Shown here piece by piece: positions 8,031-18,265 of a stretch of 64,000 nucleotides of DNA (position 1 is its first letter; each line of letters begins with the position of its first letter). The stretch is from positions 62,001 through 126,000 of the forward strand of contig NZ_JAPIVQ010000008.1 in assembly GCF_026239675.1 (NCBI RefSeq), in the 5' to 3' direction. The notes under the pieces are model-generated. The model saw only the letters and a list, made by a program, of their open reading frames with translations, made no database searches and was not told the DNA's origin. A program made the position numbers and the translations under genes. The stretch comes from Pedobacter sp. PLR. Lineage in GTDB: Bacteria; Bacteroidota; Bacteroidia; Sphingobacteriales; Sphingobacteriaceae.

Positions 8031-9383
8031 CTACAACAAATCATTAGCCAGATTAGCCAGCTCACTACGCTCCCCTTTATCTAAGGTAATGTGTGCATAT
8101 AGCGGATGATTTTTCGCACTTTCAATCAGGTAGGATAAACCATTACTTTCTGCATCCAGATAAGGCGTATCAATCTGGTAAATATCCCCTGTAAACACAA
8201 TCTTAGTGTCTTCGCCTGCGCGGGAGATAATGGTTTTGATCTCATGCGGGGTCAGATTTTGCGCTTCATCTACAATGAAAAAGATCTTTGTCAGCGTTCT
8301 CCCCCTGATATAAGCCAACGGAGCGATCAAAATCTTTTCTGTCTGGACAAACTCCTCAATCCTTGCCTGGGTTTTAGGATCATGCTGAAACTGCTCTTTA
8401 ATAAACCTCAGGTTGTCCCATATTGGCGCCATATAAGGATCAATCTTTGATTTTGCATCACCCGGCAAAAAGCCGATATCTTTGTTACTTAAGGCAACGA
8501 TAGGCCGTGTCACATAAATCTGCCGGTAATCTTTACGCATTTCCAAAGCACTGGCTATCGCGATTAACGTTTTCCCTGTCCCTGCTTTCCCCTGAATGGT
8601 CACCAGCTTCACTGCCGGATTCATTAAAGCATTAATCGCCATGCACTGCTCCTCATTTCTTGGAGAAATATTGAAAACCTTTTGAGACTTCAGGCGGATC
8701 AGCCGGTCGGTCTGAACCTCATAATAGGCCGTCTGAGTTTTTCGTTTACTTTTCAGAATATAAAAATGATTTCCGCCATCCGCTGTCAGCTTCATCTCTG
8801 CAGCTGAAATACTCCCTTCATTTTTCAAAGCCTCAAAAAGCTGCGCCTCTACATTTGGAAGAATTGTTTTTCCGGTATACAATGCAGCTACATTTTTGAC
8901 TTTCCCTGTTTCATAATCTTCCGCATGAAGGTCCACAGATTTCGCCTTTAGCCGCAAGCAAATGTCTTTAGAGACCAGAACTACCTTCTTTTCCGGAAAC
9001 TCTTCCTGCAAGCTCAGTGCTGCATTTAAAATACGGTGGTCAAATTTCCCTGCGCCAAAAATAGCCTCAGCATCATAAAGCGCAGGTTTCTTATCCATGA
9101 CCACTTTAAAATGCCCCTGCTTAACACCCTTCAAAGGAATCCAATGATTCATGATTTTATCTCCGGAAGCCTGGTCCATCAAACGGATAAAGCTTCTGGC
9201 TTCCGCATTGCGTGTTTCATTCCCGTTTTTCATGTTGTCCAGCTCCTCCAGCACCTGTATGGGGATCGCCACATCATGTTCCTGAAAATTATTGAAGGCA
9301 TTATGATCGTACAGGATAACTGAAGTATCCAGCACAAATATCTTTTTCTTCACAGAATTACGCTTTAAGGATGGTTTAGTCAT
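8031..9383 (-). CDS. PIN-PhoH fusion ATPase/ribonuclease (PhoH2 type)
   Basis: A 450-residue cytoplasmic protein. The N-terminal PIN domain (residues ~14-150) has acidic site residues in FVLDTSVILYD (D19) and later EELDN and SKDICLR. The C-terminal PhoH P-loop ATPase has Walker A GKAGTGKT (265-272), VDEAQN as Walker B and FTGD as sensor. PhoH2 proteins unwind and cleave RNA. The architecture is complete and of normal length. The gene sits 39 bp downstream of the GDPD-alkaline phosphatase gene and may share its transcript. Despite its name, phosphate-starvation control of this branch is not established. Confidence 0.93.
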   Translation of the reverse strand: MTKPSLKRNSVKKKIFVLDTSVILYDHNAFNNFQEHDVAIPIQVLEELDNMKNGNETRNAEARSFIRLMDQASGDKIMNHWIPLKGVKQGHFKVVMDKKPALYDAEAIFGAGKFDHRILNAALSLQEEFPEKKVVLVSKDICLRLKAKSVDLHAEDYETGKVKNVAALYTGKTILPNVEAQLFEALKNEGSISAAEMKLTADGGNHFYILKSKRKTQTAYYEVQTDRLIRLKSQKVFNISPRNEEQCMAINALMNPAVKLVTIQGKAGTGKTLIAIASALEMRKDYRQIYVTRPIVALSNKDIGFLPGDAKSKIDPYMAPIWDNLRFIKEQFQHDPKTQARIEEFVQTEKILIAPLAYIRGRTLTKIFFIVDEAQNLTPHEIKTIISRAGEDTKIVFTGDIYQIDTPYLDAESNGLSYLIESAKNHPLYAHITLDKGERSELANLANDLL

Positions 9384-9422
9384 GGTTCTTAAATTTAGCG
9401 ATTTTCCGGAAATCTACCACAA

Positions 9423-11297
9423 TTACCTGACCTTCTTTTTCTTCTTCAGATCCATTACCTTAAGCAATTTATAAAACAACTCATTATTCGGATAAGTTCC
9501 CTTGAATTCTGCTGATCCGGGACCATATGCAAACACAGGGACCATAATATTCGTGTGGTCATTTGTACTAAATGAGCCGGTCACCATCCCCTTTTCTGCT
9601 GAAGCATCCAATAAAGTTAGGCCCCCGGTTTCATGATCAGCAGTGATTAGTACTAAAGTCTCTTTATTTTGATCTGCAAATTGTAATGCAGCGGCAACGG
9701 TCTTATCAAAATCATGAAGTTCCGTAACCACATAAGGCAAATCGTTCACATGGCCACCATGGTCAATCTGAGCACCTTCAGCCATGATAAAAAAACCGTT
9801 ACTATTCGCCGACAAGATTTTCAAAGTATGCTGTAAACTTTCTTTTAGCAGCTCCCCACGTCCATCTTTTACAGATCTGATGGCACTATCCGGTAATAAA
9901 ACCAAATGTTTCCCCTGACCATGTTTAAAGAAATCTGTGGCTTGAGTACTCAATTGAAAACCCTGCGCTTTCAACTTGCTCATCAATTCGACATCCTTAT
10001 TTTTCAGAAAACTCTTTTGATTAGAGCCCAGCAGAATCTCGGCCTTGCTCTGCAATAAATCTGCCGCAATCTCCTGTGACATTGCCCGGTCTATCTGGTG
10101 TGCATAAAATGCCGCATTAGTCGCATCAGTCAGGTCACCAACACTGATAATCCCACTTTTAACCCCATAATCAGCCAGTGTATCTACCAGATTGATCATT
10201 TTTCTTCCATCAGGTCCAACCCCGATATATCGGTTATTCGTTTTTCCACCTGTAGCAATTGCAGACGCACCCGCAGCAGAATCTGTATTTCCTGCATCGG
10301 CAGCAGCCGTTTGAGAAAAACCAATATTACGGACATTACTCATGTTTAACTGTCCGTGATTGGCAATATAACCTGCATGAATCTGTGCCAGCCCCATCCC
10401 GTCACCAATCAACAGGATGACATTTTTAACCGGCTTAGGCAGTCCGTCCACCTTATATTCCGGCGTATAAACCGGATAAGCAACCGGATTGGTATAAGTC
10501 AGTTTATCTTTATGAACATAAAAATCCTTTAGTTTCCCCGGTTGATCCGTATTTATCCAGTCGGCACCCAGCCTTTCCAAAACGATCCAGGTATTAGGAC
10601 TGTCCTGTGTTGCCCAAAATCTAAACGGTTTCTGTTTCAAATGTGCAGCATCAATTAATGACTTCAATGTTGCAAGATCAACAGGAGTCGGGTTTCCTTT
10701 CCCATTCCAGGAGGTGTAATTTTTCAAATCATCGCTGATCATCGCTATTCTTTTCAATTGATCAGCGGTATAATTGATATTCGGCCTGCCATCAAAAGAT
10801 AAATAGTCCGGGAAATCAACGAAATGCTGAGGTTTAGGCATATCACCACTAATGACGATACGAATCGCATTTGGATTCATTTGATTATTGAAAACTCCCG
10901 GATAAGCGGAAAGATCTTTGATCAGTTGTGCCAGGACCATTGGATGATTCTCTTTAATATCAACCACCAATTGTAGTTTCATCTTTGCATCGGCATAAGC
11001 TTTATTGCCATTCTGCCGGAACAACTTAGCCAAAGGCTCCAGATAAAAGCCCTTCAATGTGGCATCCGCCTTAATTTCTGAAGGATCGTGGGCCACATAC
11101 AAGACTCCGTTTTTCAGAAAAACGTCTGCTTCAATAGCGCCCATCCCCGCATAATAAGCGGTCAATAATGGAATATTCTGGTGATAATCATTGTGACTAT
11201 GACCGGAATTAAAACTTAAAGCATGTTGTGCTCTGGCATCCATTGCAAATAAGACTCCTGCAAAAACTGCAGTGCGAATGATATTTTTTATATCCAT
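9423..11297 (-). CDS. Fusion of GDPD-like phosphodiesterase and alkaline phosphatase
   Basis: A 624-residue exported protein. After a signal peptide (~1-23), residues ~30-270 resemble the AIM6/GDPD-type PLC-like barrel: GHSHNDY (32-38), IEADV (55-59) and VAHDP (68-72) give the usual histidine and acidic metal ligands. Residues ~290-615 are an alkaline phosphatase with LIGDGMG (D299), the nucleophile S340 in NTDSAAG, and late metal ligands in IDHGGH and TADHETGG. Together they could turn a phosphodiester into free phosphate in one polypeptide. It follows the sigma/FecR/SusC/SusD genes after a terminator, so a link to that uptake system is plausible but unproven. Confidence 0.9.
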   Translation of the reverse strand: MDIKNIIRTAVFAGVLFAMDARAQHALSFNSGHSHNDYHQNIPLLTAYYAGMGAIEADVFLKNGVLYVAHDPSEIKADATLKGFYLEPLAKLFRQNGNKAYADAKMKLQLVVDIKENHPMVLAQLIKDLSAYPGVFNNQMNPNAIRIVISGDMPKPQHFVDFPDYLSFDGRPNINYTADQLKRIAMISDDLKNYTSWNGKGNPTPVDLATLKSLIDAAHLKQKPFRFWATQDSPNTWIVLERLGADWINTDQPGKLKDFYVHKDKLTYTNPVAYPVYTPEYKVDGLPKPVKNVILLIGDGMGLAQIHAGYIANHGQLNMSNVRNIGFSQTAAADAGNTDSAAGASAIATGGKTNNRYIGVGPDGRKMINLVDTLADYGVKSGIISVGDLTDATNAAFYAHQIDRAMSQEIAADLLQSKAEILLGSNQKSFLKNKDVELMSKLKAQGFQLSTQATDFFKHGQGKHLVLLPDSAIRSVKDGRGELLKESLQHTLKILSANSNGFFIMAEGAQIDHGGHVNDLPYVVTELHDFDKTVAAALQFADQNKETLVLITADHETGGLTLLDASAEKGMVTGSFSTNDHTNIMVPVFAYGPGSAEFKGTYPNNELFYKLLKVMDLKKKKKVR

Positions 11298-11513
11298 ATT
11301 TTGTTTTGTATCAAATCTTATTCAAATGACAAGCAATCTGCTGCAGATCAAAAGAACAAATTCGTAGGTAAAAAAGAAGATGATCTAAAAGAATTACTGA
11401 AAAAGAACAATTTTGAAAAGCAACAGCAGTCTGGCTCTAAACCAAAACTGCTGCTGCTTTCAGGATAATAGGGCGTCTATCCCTCATGTAATGTTGCGTA
11501 AAAAACTAACGCT

Positions 11514-11535
11514 AAAAAAATCAGGTTAAAACCTG
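11514..11535 (-). terminator. Intrinsic terminator after susD
   Basis: On the minus strand CAGGTT-TT-AACCTG (11535 to 11522) is followed by A and seven T (11520-11514), immediately after the SusD stop at 11541. A compact hairpin with an ideal U-tract. It separates SusCD from the downstream phosphatase gene. Confidence 0.85.
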
Positions 11536-11540
11536 CTGAT

Positions 11541-13064
11541 TTACCAGCCCGGGTTTTGAGTAATCACACCGCCACTGTTGTCGATTTCTCTTCGTGGAAC
11601 AGCCCAGACATCATGCACCTCAGGATTAAATACTCTGGATGGCCAAATCACATTTCCTTGTGAATCGTGTAAGGGTAAAGCATAAACAGCCTTTGCATCG
11701 CCCCATCTCACTAAATCCCTGTGGCGATCTGCCCATTCACCAGCCAGCTCACTACGACGTTCCCGCTTCAAATCCATCAGATTCATTCCTGATTTCGCGA
11801 TTAAACCTGCACGAACTCTGATTTTATTGAGTTCGGTATCCCCTGCTCCAGCTCCACTGATCATAATGGCAGCTTCCGCTTTGATCAGCAAGACTTCTGC
11901 AAAACGCATCAAAGGAACATTCAAATCCGTTGTCCCGTTATCCCCGTTCGGATTCACATGGGTTGGTATTGGATTCTCATAAGAAAAAGGCTCCATATAT
12001 TTTTTAAACTGATAATCAGAAGTGGCCCCACCATCTTTTGTAAAACTACGCTCCTGACCAAAGTAAAAGAACTTATCGCCGGTTTTTAAAATGGTAGCCT
12101 CCCTACGCTGGTCGTTCGCTTCATACGAATCATATAGTTCCTTTGTTGGCAGGTAATACCCCCATCCATTGTAAATACCCCAACCTTTATTGGTCAACAT
12201 GACACCAGGAAGCTTACTTCCCCAACCCGTACCACCACCGCTAGGCGTACACACTACGGACCAGATGTATTCTTTTGACCAATTGTTTGAGGCTTTGAAA
12301 ACATCTGAAAACCTGGTCATCACCAAATCATGCTGTCCGGAATTAATCACCATATCTGCATATTTTACTGCATTAGGATAATCCTTTTTATACAGATAAA
12401 CCTTCGACAAATACGCCCATGCGGCAGTTTTATGTGCTTTCCCGTAATCTGTGGCTTTCAACTCCGAAAACAAAGGCAATTGATCTGCTGCTTTCAAAAA
12501 CAACTGAATGATATAATCATAGTTTTCATTCACGTTCTTCGCTCGCGGAATCGCCTTTGAAGGATCAGTATCCGGACTTACAATTGGTACTCCGGCTTTC
12601 TCATTTCCATAATTGGCTGCCAGTTGGAAATACACCAATGCAGCATTAAAATAAGCATCACCGATCACTTGCTTCTTCAGTTTTTCATCCATCTGAATGG
12701 CCGGAACATACTTAATAATGTCATTGGCGCGCTTAACTACCGCATAACGCATAGACCATTGCGTCTCCGTGTATCCACCACCAACATAAGTTTTATTAAA
12801 GTTTTTAATGTTATCAGCCTCAGGCTTGTTTCTACCGGTTACCATATCATCGCTGGCATTGATAAACCAGAACATCCCTCTGCCATAAAAATCTTCTTCG
12901 TTATACTTCTCATACAAACCGTTTTCTGCTTTAACTGCATCTTCCGGTGTTTTCCAGAAATTCTGAGCAGATGGAGCGCCTTCCGGATCGATATTAAGCT
13001 GTTTTTTACAGGAGCTTAAAATTACCAGTGCTGCAATGGCAACATACTTTATATTTCTTTTCAT
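11541..13064 (-). CDS. RagB/SusD-family nutrient-binding outer-membrane lipoprotein
   Basis: A 507-residue lipoprotein: the signal ends at a lipobox with SSCKKQ, so Cys19 is probably lipidated and faces the cell surface. The SusD fold is seen in the N-terminal QLNIDPEG and FWKTPEDAVKAENGLYEKYN stretches. TPR-like helices follow in the middle, and the C-terminal LMDLKRERRSELAGEWADRH motif is characteristic. It caps the SusC channel encoded 17 bp upstream and binds the ligand. The ligand is not evident: no glycan hydrolase is nearby, and the next gene is a phosphodiesterase-phosphatase. Confidence 0.95.
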   Translation of the reverse strand: MKRNIKYVAIAALVILSSCKKQLNIDPEGAPSAQNFWKTPEDAVKAENGLYEKYNEEDFYGRGMFWFINASDDMVTGRNKPEADNIKNFNKTYVGGGYTETQWSMRYAVVKRANDIIKYVPAIQMDEKLKKQVIGDAYFNAALVYFQLAANYGNEKAGVPIVSPDTDPSKAIPRAKNVNENYDYIIQLFLKAADQLPLFSELKATDYGKAHKTAAWAYLSKVYLYKKDYPNAVKYADMVINSGQHDLVMTRFSDVFKASNNWSKEYIWSVVCTPSGGGTGWGSKLPGVMLTNKGWGIYNGWGYYLPTKELYDSYEANDQRREATILKTGDKFFYFGQERSFTKDGGATSDYQFKKYMEPFSYENPIPTHVNPNGDNGTTDLNVPLMRFAEVLLIKAEAAIMISGAGAGDTELNKIRVRAGLIAKSGMNLMDLKRERRSELAGEWADRHRDLVRWGDAKAVYALPLHDSQGNVIWPSRVFNPEVHDVWAVPRREIDNSGGVITQNPGW

Positions 13065-13081
13065 TTTTCTTTCTTTTAAAA

Positions 13082-16000
13082 CTATAAATTCACACTAAGA
13101 CCAAAGAGGAAGCTTCTTGCCTGAGGGTACCTGCCGACATCCATACCGTAGTTATCCATTCCTATTTCCGGATCAAAACCGGAGTAATTAGTAATGGTAA
13201 ACAAGTTGTTTGCCGTCCCGTAAACACGGATAGCACCTGTTCTCAGCTTATTGGTAAGGGATTTAGGGAGCGTATAACCCAGGGTCACATTGCGGATACG
13301 CAAATACGAACCATTTTCAATGTAAAAATCAGAGGCATTAAAGTTTCCATTGTCATCGGAAGTAGAAATGATTGGCACTTTTCCACCAGGATTTTCCGGC
13401 GACCAGGCATCCAGAATACCTGTTAATTTATTATAAGAAGGGCCGCTGGCACTATAAGTCGTTCTTTTCACGGCGTTAAACAACTTATTTCCATAAACTC
13501 CCTGTGCGAAGATATTCAGGTCAAAGTTTTTATAACCGGCATTAAAGCTGAAGCCGTAAGTAAAATCCGGATAAGCACTACCCGCAAAATAACGGTCGCC
13601 ACCATCAATAGAACCGCTTTGGTCTAAATCCGCAAACTTAAAATCTCCTGGTTTTGCCTTAGGCTGAATCTTTTCCCCTTTGGCATTGGTATAACCATCC
13701 ACCTCGGCCTGAGTCTGGAAAATCCCCTGAGTTTTCAAAACATAATAACTGTATAAAGGCTGTCCTTCTTTGATGAACAAGGGTGCCAGCTCGTTTCTAA
13801 AGTTCTTATCCACTGGAAAGCTTTCCAAACCCGGAGCCAGTTTAATCACTTTATTGTTCACTTTGGTCAATGTTGCACCAATAGAATAGTTAAATGCCTT
13901 ATTCCTGTCGCTGTTATAATTGAGACCTAGCTCAATCCCGTTATCCCTGATCAAACCCGCATTAATAGTTTGCGTATTTAAACCCGCTGTTCCCGGAAGC
14001 TGTTTAGTGAAAATCATTCTATCCGTATTTTTGATAAAATAATCAGCTGTTAAAGTGAATGTATTCTTCATGATCCCCAGATCCAGCCCAAAATTGGTCT
14101 GTTTAGATTGCGCCCAGGTCAGGTCAGGATTTTCCAGCACGGTAGACACATAGCCATTACCAACCGCAGGTGTCTGACCAAAATACGACAAGGTTCTACT
14201 CAGTAAGGGACTCACATCCGTAGGAGATAAGCTTCCCAGGTTACCGAGAACCCCATAACTACCTCTCAATTTCAACTCATTTAACCAGGTAATCTCCGAC
14301 AGGAAATTCTCTTTCGTCAACACCCAACCTGCGGAAACAGAGTAATAATCTGCATATTTATTCTCCGATTTGGGCACCATAGATGTTCCATCGCGACGAC
14401 CAATCAGGGACAACAGGTATTTCTCCTGATAATTGTAATTCGCTCTCAAAAACAAGGAAGACAATGCCGTTCTCTGCATCCCACTCACTGCCGGTTCAAA
14501 TACCGAAGCATTCACCAGATATCTTTTAGAAGGCGATTCATCATCAAAACCTTTTCCTACTACATAAAACTCGTCATACCTGGTTTTCTGGAAAGAGAAT
14601 CCTCCCGTAAAATCTAACTGATGACTACCGAATGCTGTTTTATAGTTCAAAACCTGCTCTGCTAACAAGTCGTTTTTCCTGGCAGAACCCTCTTCCAATG
14701 AATTAATCAGTAAAGGTTTTCCAACTTCCGGACGTTTTGGTGTAAAGATTTTTCTATTGTTAAATTCCTTCGTTAAGCTAAAATTAGATTTAAAAGTTAA
14801 GCCCTTTGCAAGGTCTAAAATCACATAGGGATTGATTAAGAGCACATTTTGAGGTCTGTTGATGTCTATACGTTTCAATTCCGCAACAGGATTCACAATA
14901 TCTCCATAATCACCGGCAAAAGCACCACCAGGTAAACCGGCGAAACTGCCGTCCGGGTTATATGGCGTTCCATTAGCTGGGAAGTATATCGCGGATAAGA
15001 GCGCACCAGTATAATCACTACTCGTGTTTGCGCCCTGACCGTTCGTGCTGCTAAAGGAAAGATTTTCTCCTATTTTCAACCAGGGAGTCAGTTTATGATC
15101 AGAATTGATTCTGAAATTATAGCGTTCTACCTCCGTATTTAAAACAATCCCATCAGCTTTACGGTAATTGAAACTTAAATACATACTTGATTTTTCAGAT
15201 CCAGCAGAAACACCAAGGTTATAATCCTGAGTTTTTCCGGTTCTGAAAACCTCATCCATCCAATTGGTACGGGTAATTCTTCCTTCCGGATATTTCGACG
15301 TATCAAAAGCAGGAAGCAAAGTCGTTTTACCATTTTTAGCAGCGGTTTCTGCCACTATAGCTCGTTGTTCCGCATTTAATGGCGTTAACTTTTTCCAGGC
15401 ACTTTGGGTACCTGTTTTCGCATCAATGCTGACTTCCATCTTACCAGTTTTTCCTTTTTTAGTAGTGATTAAAACCACTCCACCTGATGCTCTGGCGCCA
15501 TAAATCGCGGCAGCACCATCTTTAAGTACAGAGATCGACTCAATATCATTTGGATTAAGCACTGGTGTTCCCGGAAATATAGAGCCATCTACTACATAAA
15601 GTACGCTCTCTCCATTGATCCCTCCAGAGCCACGAATGTTCACCCTGGGACTCGCAGTCGGGTCACCACCTTCATTGGTCACAATTACCCCCGGCGCTTT
15701 TCCAGCCAATACCTCCCCGATATTATTCATTGATCTTGAAGATACTTTGTCTAAAGAAACCGCGCTCACAGCACCTGAAAGCGTTGCCTTCTTTTGCGTT
15801 CCGTAACCAACTACCACCACCTCAGACAATTGCGATTTATCTTCCATCAGCACGACATTGAGCTCCTGGTTTTCAGCAACTTTCAATGTTTGCGTGCTGT
15901 AACCAACCATAGAAAAAGATAAAGTCGCATTTTCTCCAACCGTGATCAGGTATTTACCATTTACATCGGTAGTAGTCCCCTTAGCCGTCCCTAACACCTT

Positions 16001-16441
16001 CACCGATACACCCGGCATCGCTATACCTAAAGAATCGGTTACCTTTCCCGTAACGTTACGCTCCGGTTTTGCCGGAGGAACAGGGATTTTCCTCAGGATG
16101 ATGTGACCGCCTTTTTCCTGGAAATTAAAACCCATCAGGGTAAGTAAGGAAGAAACGCGTTCATTTTTTAAAGCCACATTTTCTTTGATTTGATGGTCGC
16201 GTACTGCGTCCGGATTATATACAAAATGAAGTCCCGTACCGGCTTCTATTTCTTTAAGCATCGCGGTTGTAGCACGGTTCGGGCCAACCTTAATTGTAAT
16301 CCTGCTTTTCTCTAATGCCTGCGCCATTGTGGAAGAGGCAAATAATGCCCCACAAAAGGTGGAAAGTATAAAGAAAGTTAACACTGAATATTTCATGACT
16401 TTGAAGAGCGCTAATGACCTCTTTAATAAGTTTTTTTTCAT
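13082..16441 (-). CDS. SusC/RagA TonB-linked outer-membrane transporter
   Basis: A 1119-residue TonB-dependent transporter. In order there is a signal region to ~residue 40 and an STN secretin/TonB short domain (~55-105, ATTAMLKEIEAGTGLHFVYN), which marks it as a transducer able to signal to FecR. A carboxypeptidase-regulatory-like beta-sandwich (~130-205) follows, then the SusC plug motif EVVVVGYGTQKKATLSGAVS, and a 22-strand barrel ending in LFGLSVNL. It lies directly upstream of SusD and downstream of FecR and sigma, the standard regulated-uptake layout. The substrate is unknown. Confidence 0.96.
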   Translation of the reverse strand: MKKNLLKRSLALFKVMKYSVLTFFILSTFCGALFASSTMAQALEKSRITIKVGPNRATTAMLKEIEAGTGLHFVYNPDAVRDHQIKENVALKNERVSSLLTLMGFNFQEKGGHIILRKIPVPPAKPERNVTGKVTDSLGIAMPGVSVKVLGTAKGTTTDVNGKYLITVGENATLSFSMVGYSTQTLKVAENQELNVVLMEDKSQLSEVVVVGYGTQKKATLSGAVSAVSLDKVSSRSMNNIGEVLAGKAPGVIVTNEGGDPTASPRVNIRGSGGINGESVLYVVDGSIFPGTPVLNPNDIESISVLKDGAAAIYGARASGGVVLITTKKGKTGKMEVSIDAKTGTQSAWKKLTPLNAEQRAIVAETAAKNGKTTLLPAFDTSKYPEGRITRTNWMDEVFRTGKTQDYNLGVSAGSEKSSMYLSFNYRKADGIVLNTEVERYNFRINSDHKLTPWLKIGENLSFSSTNGQGANTSSDYTGALLSAIYFPANGTPYNPDGSFAGLPGGAFAGDYGDIVNPVAELKRIDINRPQNVLLINPYVILDLAKGLTFKSNFSLTKEFNNRKIFTPKRPEVGKPLLINSLEEGSARKNDLLAEQVLNYKTAFGSHQLDFTGGFSFQKTRYDEFYVVGKGFDDESPSKRYLVNASVFEPAVSGMQRTALSSLFLRANYNYQEKYLLSLIGRRDGTSMVPKSENKYADYYSVSAGWVLTKENFLSEITWLNELKLRGSYGVLGNLGSLSPTDVSPLLSRTLSYFGQTPAVGNGYVSTVLENPDLTWAQSKQTNFGLDLGIMKNTFTLTADYFIKNTDRMIFTKQLPGTAGLNTQTINAGLIRDNGIELGLNYNSDRNKAFNYSIGATLTKVNNKVIKLAPGLESFPVDKNFRNELAPLFIKEGQPLYSYYVLKTQGIFQTQAEVDGYTNAKGEKIQPKAKPGDFKFADLDQSGSIDGGDRYFAGSAYPDFTYGFSFNAGYKNFDLNIFAQGVYGNKLFNAVKRTTYSASGPSYNKLTGILDAWSPENPGGKVPIISTSDDNGNFNASDFYIENGSYLRIRNVTLGYTLPKSLTNKLRTGAIRVYGTANNLFTITNYSGFDPEIGMDNYGMDVGRYPQARSFLFGLSVNL

Positions 16442-16572
16442 ATTTTTCGTTGTTTCATAACATTGGTTTTGGGTTTAATTGTTCCGGTTTGGTAATTCTG
16501 GTTAGGAATCCGGTTTTAACATTTACGGGCACCAATCTGATCAGCGCCGGTTTATTGAGCCGCCTTATCTCT

Positions 16573-17529
16573 TCATTTTCTATACAGATTAAAAGTTTTG
16601 TGATTTTCGCTGGTCCTGAATTTCAATCGATGGAGACTGCAAATGATCTCCAGAATCTCCTCAGGGCTTTGCCTGGTATTAAAGATTCCGGTACATTTCA
16701 ATTTCCCTAACTCAGGACTACTCAGTAAAATATGGATGCTATAAGCATATTCCAGCTTATTAATTAATTCTTCCAACGGGATACCTTCGAACTTCAGATC
16801 GACCAATAATTTAACAGGAGTCTGCTTAATTACTGCCCTTTGGTTTACTTTATCATAAGAGATTTCCTGTCCCTTAACCAGTGTACCAAATACCTGATGT
16901 GCATTTCCAACGGCCACCTTTCCTGTGGCTACCTGAATAGAAATATCGTGTTGCTTTTTAAAAGATTTGATCCGAAAGGAAGTCCCCAGCACTTTAGTGT
17001 AGAGGTTGTTACTGGTTTTCACAATGAAAGGTCTGTTTTCCTCATGGGCGATATTGAAAAAGGCCTCACCTTCGGTCAGCGAAATGGTTCTGTTGCTCCG
17101 GTTAAATTTCAGTGGATATACCAGCTGCGCAAGCGGTGCCATGGTCACCTTTGAACCATCTCTGAAAACAACAATTTTCTGCTCCCCGGCAGCTGTGTTC
17201 AAAGTGAAAAACCTTTCTTTAACCACCGGTGTTCTGTAAACCGACCAGCAGGTAATAGCGCCGGCCAAAACAAATAATACTGCCGCTGCAATCTTACCTA
17301 AAGGGTATAAAGCAAAAAGACGGTAAGATTTTATCTGCTTCTCAGGCTCCATTTCGCGCTGGAGATTCAAGAGTATGCCAGCGGCCACTTCTGATTTCCT
17401 TCCCTTTGCTAAAGTATCCTGAGCCTCATAGGACTGATACCATTGTTCTACCTGTGTCCTTTCCTCCGGACTGGCTTCCCCCTTTAAATATTTATTGAGC
17501 AGCAATTGCGCCTGTTCTTCCTTTGTCAT
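16573..17529 (-). CDS. FecR-type transmembrane anti-sigma factor
   Basis: A 318-residue protein. The cytoplasmic N-terminal ~85 residues carry the sigma-binding helical region (LLNKYLKGEASPEERTQVEQ). One transmembrane helix lies near 90-112 (KIAAAVLFVLAGAITCW). A periplasmic FecR domain starts at AGEQKIVVFRDGSKV and ends in a C-terminal region with ILEIICSLHRLKF that interacts with the STN domain of SusC. It releases the upstream sigma factor when SusC binds its ligand. It lies between the sigma gene (63 bp upstream) and SusC (131 bp downstream). Confidence 0.94.
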   Translation of the reverse strand: MTKEEQAQLLLNKYLKGEASPEERTQVEQWYQSYEAQDTLAKGRKSEVAAGILLNLQREMEPEKQIKSYRLFALYPLGKIAAAVLFVLAGAITCWSVYRTPVVKERFFTLNTAAGEQKIVVFRDGSKVTMAPLAQLVYPLKFNRSNRTISLTEGEAFFNIAHEENRPFIVKTSNNLYTKVLGTSFRIKSFKKQHDISIQVATGKVAVGNAHQVFGTLVKGQEISYDKVNQRAVIKQTPVKLLVDLKFEGIPLEELINKLEYAYSIHILLSSPELGKLKCTGIFNTRQSPEEILEIICSLHRLKFRTSENHKTFNLYRK

Positions 17530-17592
17530 CTACAACTAAGTCAAATGAAAAGAAAAAAGGTACTAACCAAAGATGTTATGCTTAGGTTAAGA

Positions 17593-18162
17593 TTAGATGA
17601 ACAACATAAAAATAGCCAAGGTAAGGAGGTAAGACAGTCTTTTCTTCATCACTTTTAATGCCGAAGAGATTTGATTTTTCACCGTTTGAGCAGAAAGGTT
17701 CAGTTCCTCAGAAATTTCCCTGATAGATTTCTCCTCCTGCCTGCTCATGGAGAATATCACCCTCATTTTTTCAGGTAGCTCCTGAATTGCCTCGTCCACC
17801 TGCTGCTGAAGCTCTTTGAGTATTAAACCCTGAGCGGCGGACAATTCGGTTTCAGCACCGATCAAAAGACGCAGGTCTTCCTTGTGCTTTTCTTTTATTT
17901 GAGAAGAACGAAAGTAATTGATCACGCGGTATTTTACCGCGCCAAGAAAATAGGCCCCCAGGGCACCCTTCAACTGAATACTTTCCCGGTTTTCCCATAG
18001 GGAGATGAAAATCTCCTGACAAATGTCCTGAGCAATTTCTTCATCCTGCACACGTTTGTAGGCAGCATCCAAAACATCCTCCCAATAACGCAGGTAAATA
18101 TCCTCCATTGCTTGATGTGATCCGCGCTGTAGCAGCGAAAGCAATTCAGTCTCTGATCGCAT
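17593..18162 (-). CDS. ECF sigma-70 factor
   Basis: A 189-residue ECF sigma factor with region 2 (YLRYWEDVLDAAYKRVQDEE, then AQDICQEIFISLWENRESIQ) and region 4 (LPEKMRVIFSMSRQEEKSIR, ending in a helix-turn-helix LSAQTVKNQISSALK). A hydrophobic C-terminal tail (LSYLLTLAIFMLFI) is typical of this Bacteroidota group. It heads the sigma-FecR-SusC-SusD locus and likely directs transcription of SusC. The ATG at 18162 is chosen because region 2 follows at the normal distance. Confidence 0.94.
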   Translation of the reverse strand: MRSETELLSLLQRGSHQAMEDIYLRYWEDVLDAAYKRVQDEEIAQDICQEIFISLWENRESIQLKGALGAYFLGAVKYRVINYFRSSQIKEKHKEDLRLLIGAETELSAAQGLILKELQQQVDEAIQELPEKMRVIFSMSRQEEKSIREISEELNLSAQTVKNQISSALKVMKKRLSYLLTLAIFMLFI

Positions 18163-18265
18163 TTGAATATTCCCCCAGGTAATTTTTCCAAAGTTACCGC
18201 AGTCATATTCCCTTAATGTTAAGAAATCTTTTTTTAATAATTAAGCTGCTAAAAGGGATTAACAC

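Noticed and set aside
15264..15806. Plus-strand ORFs inside susC
   Set aside because: They run antisense through conserved SusC plug sequence and lack independent signals.
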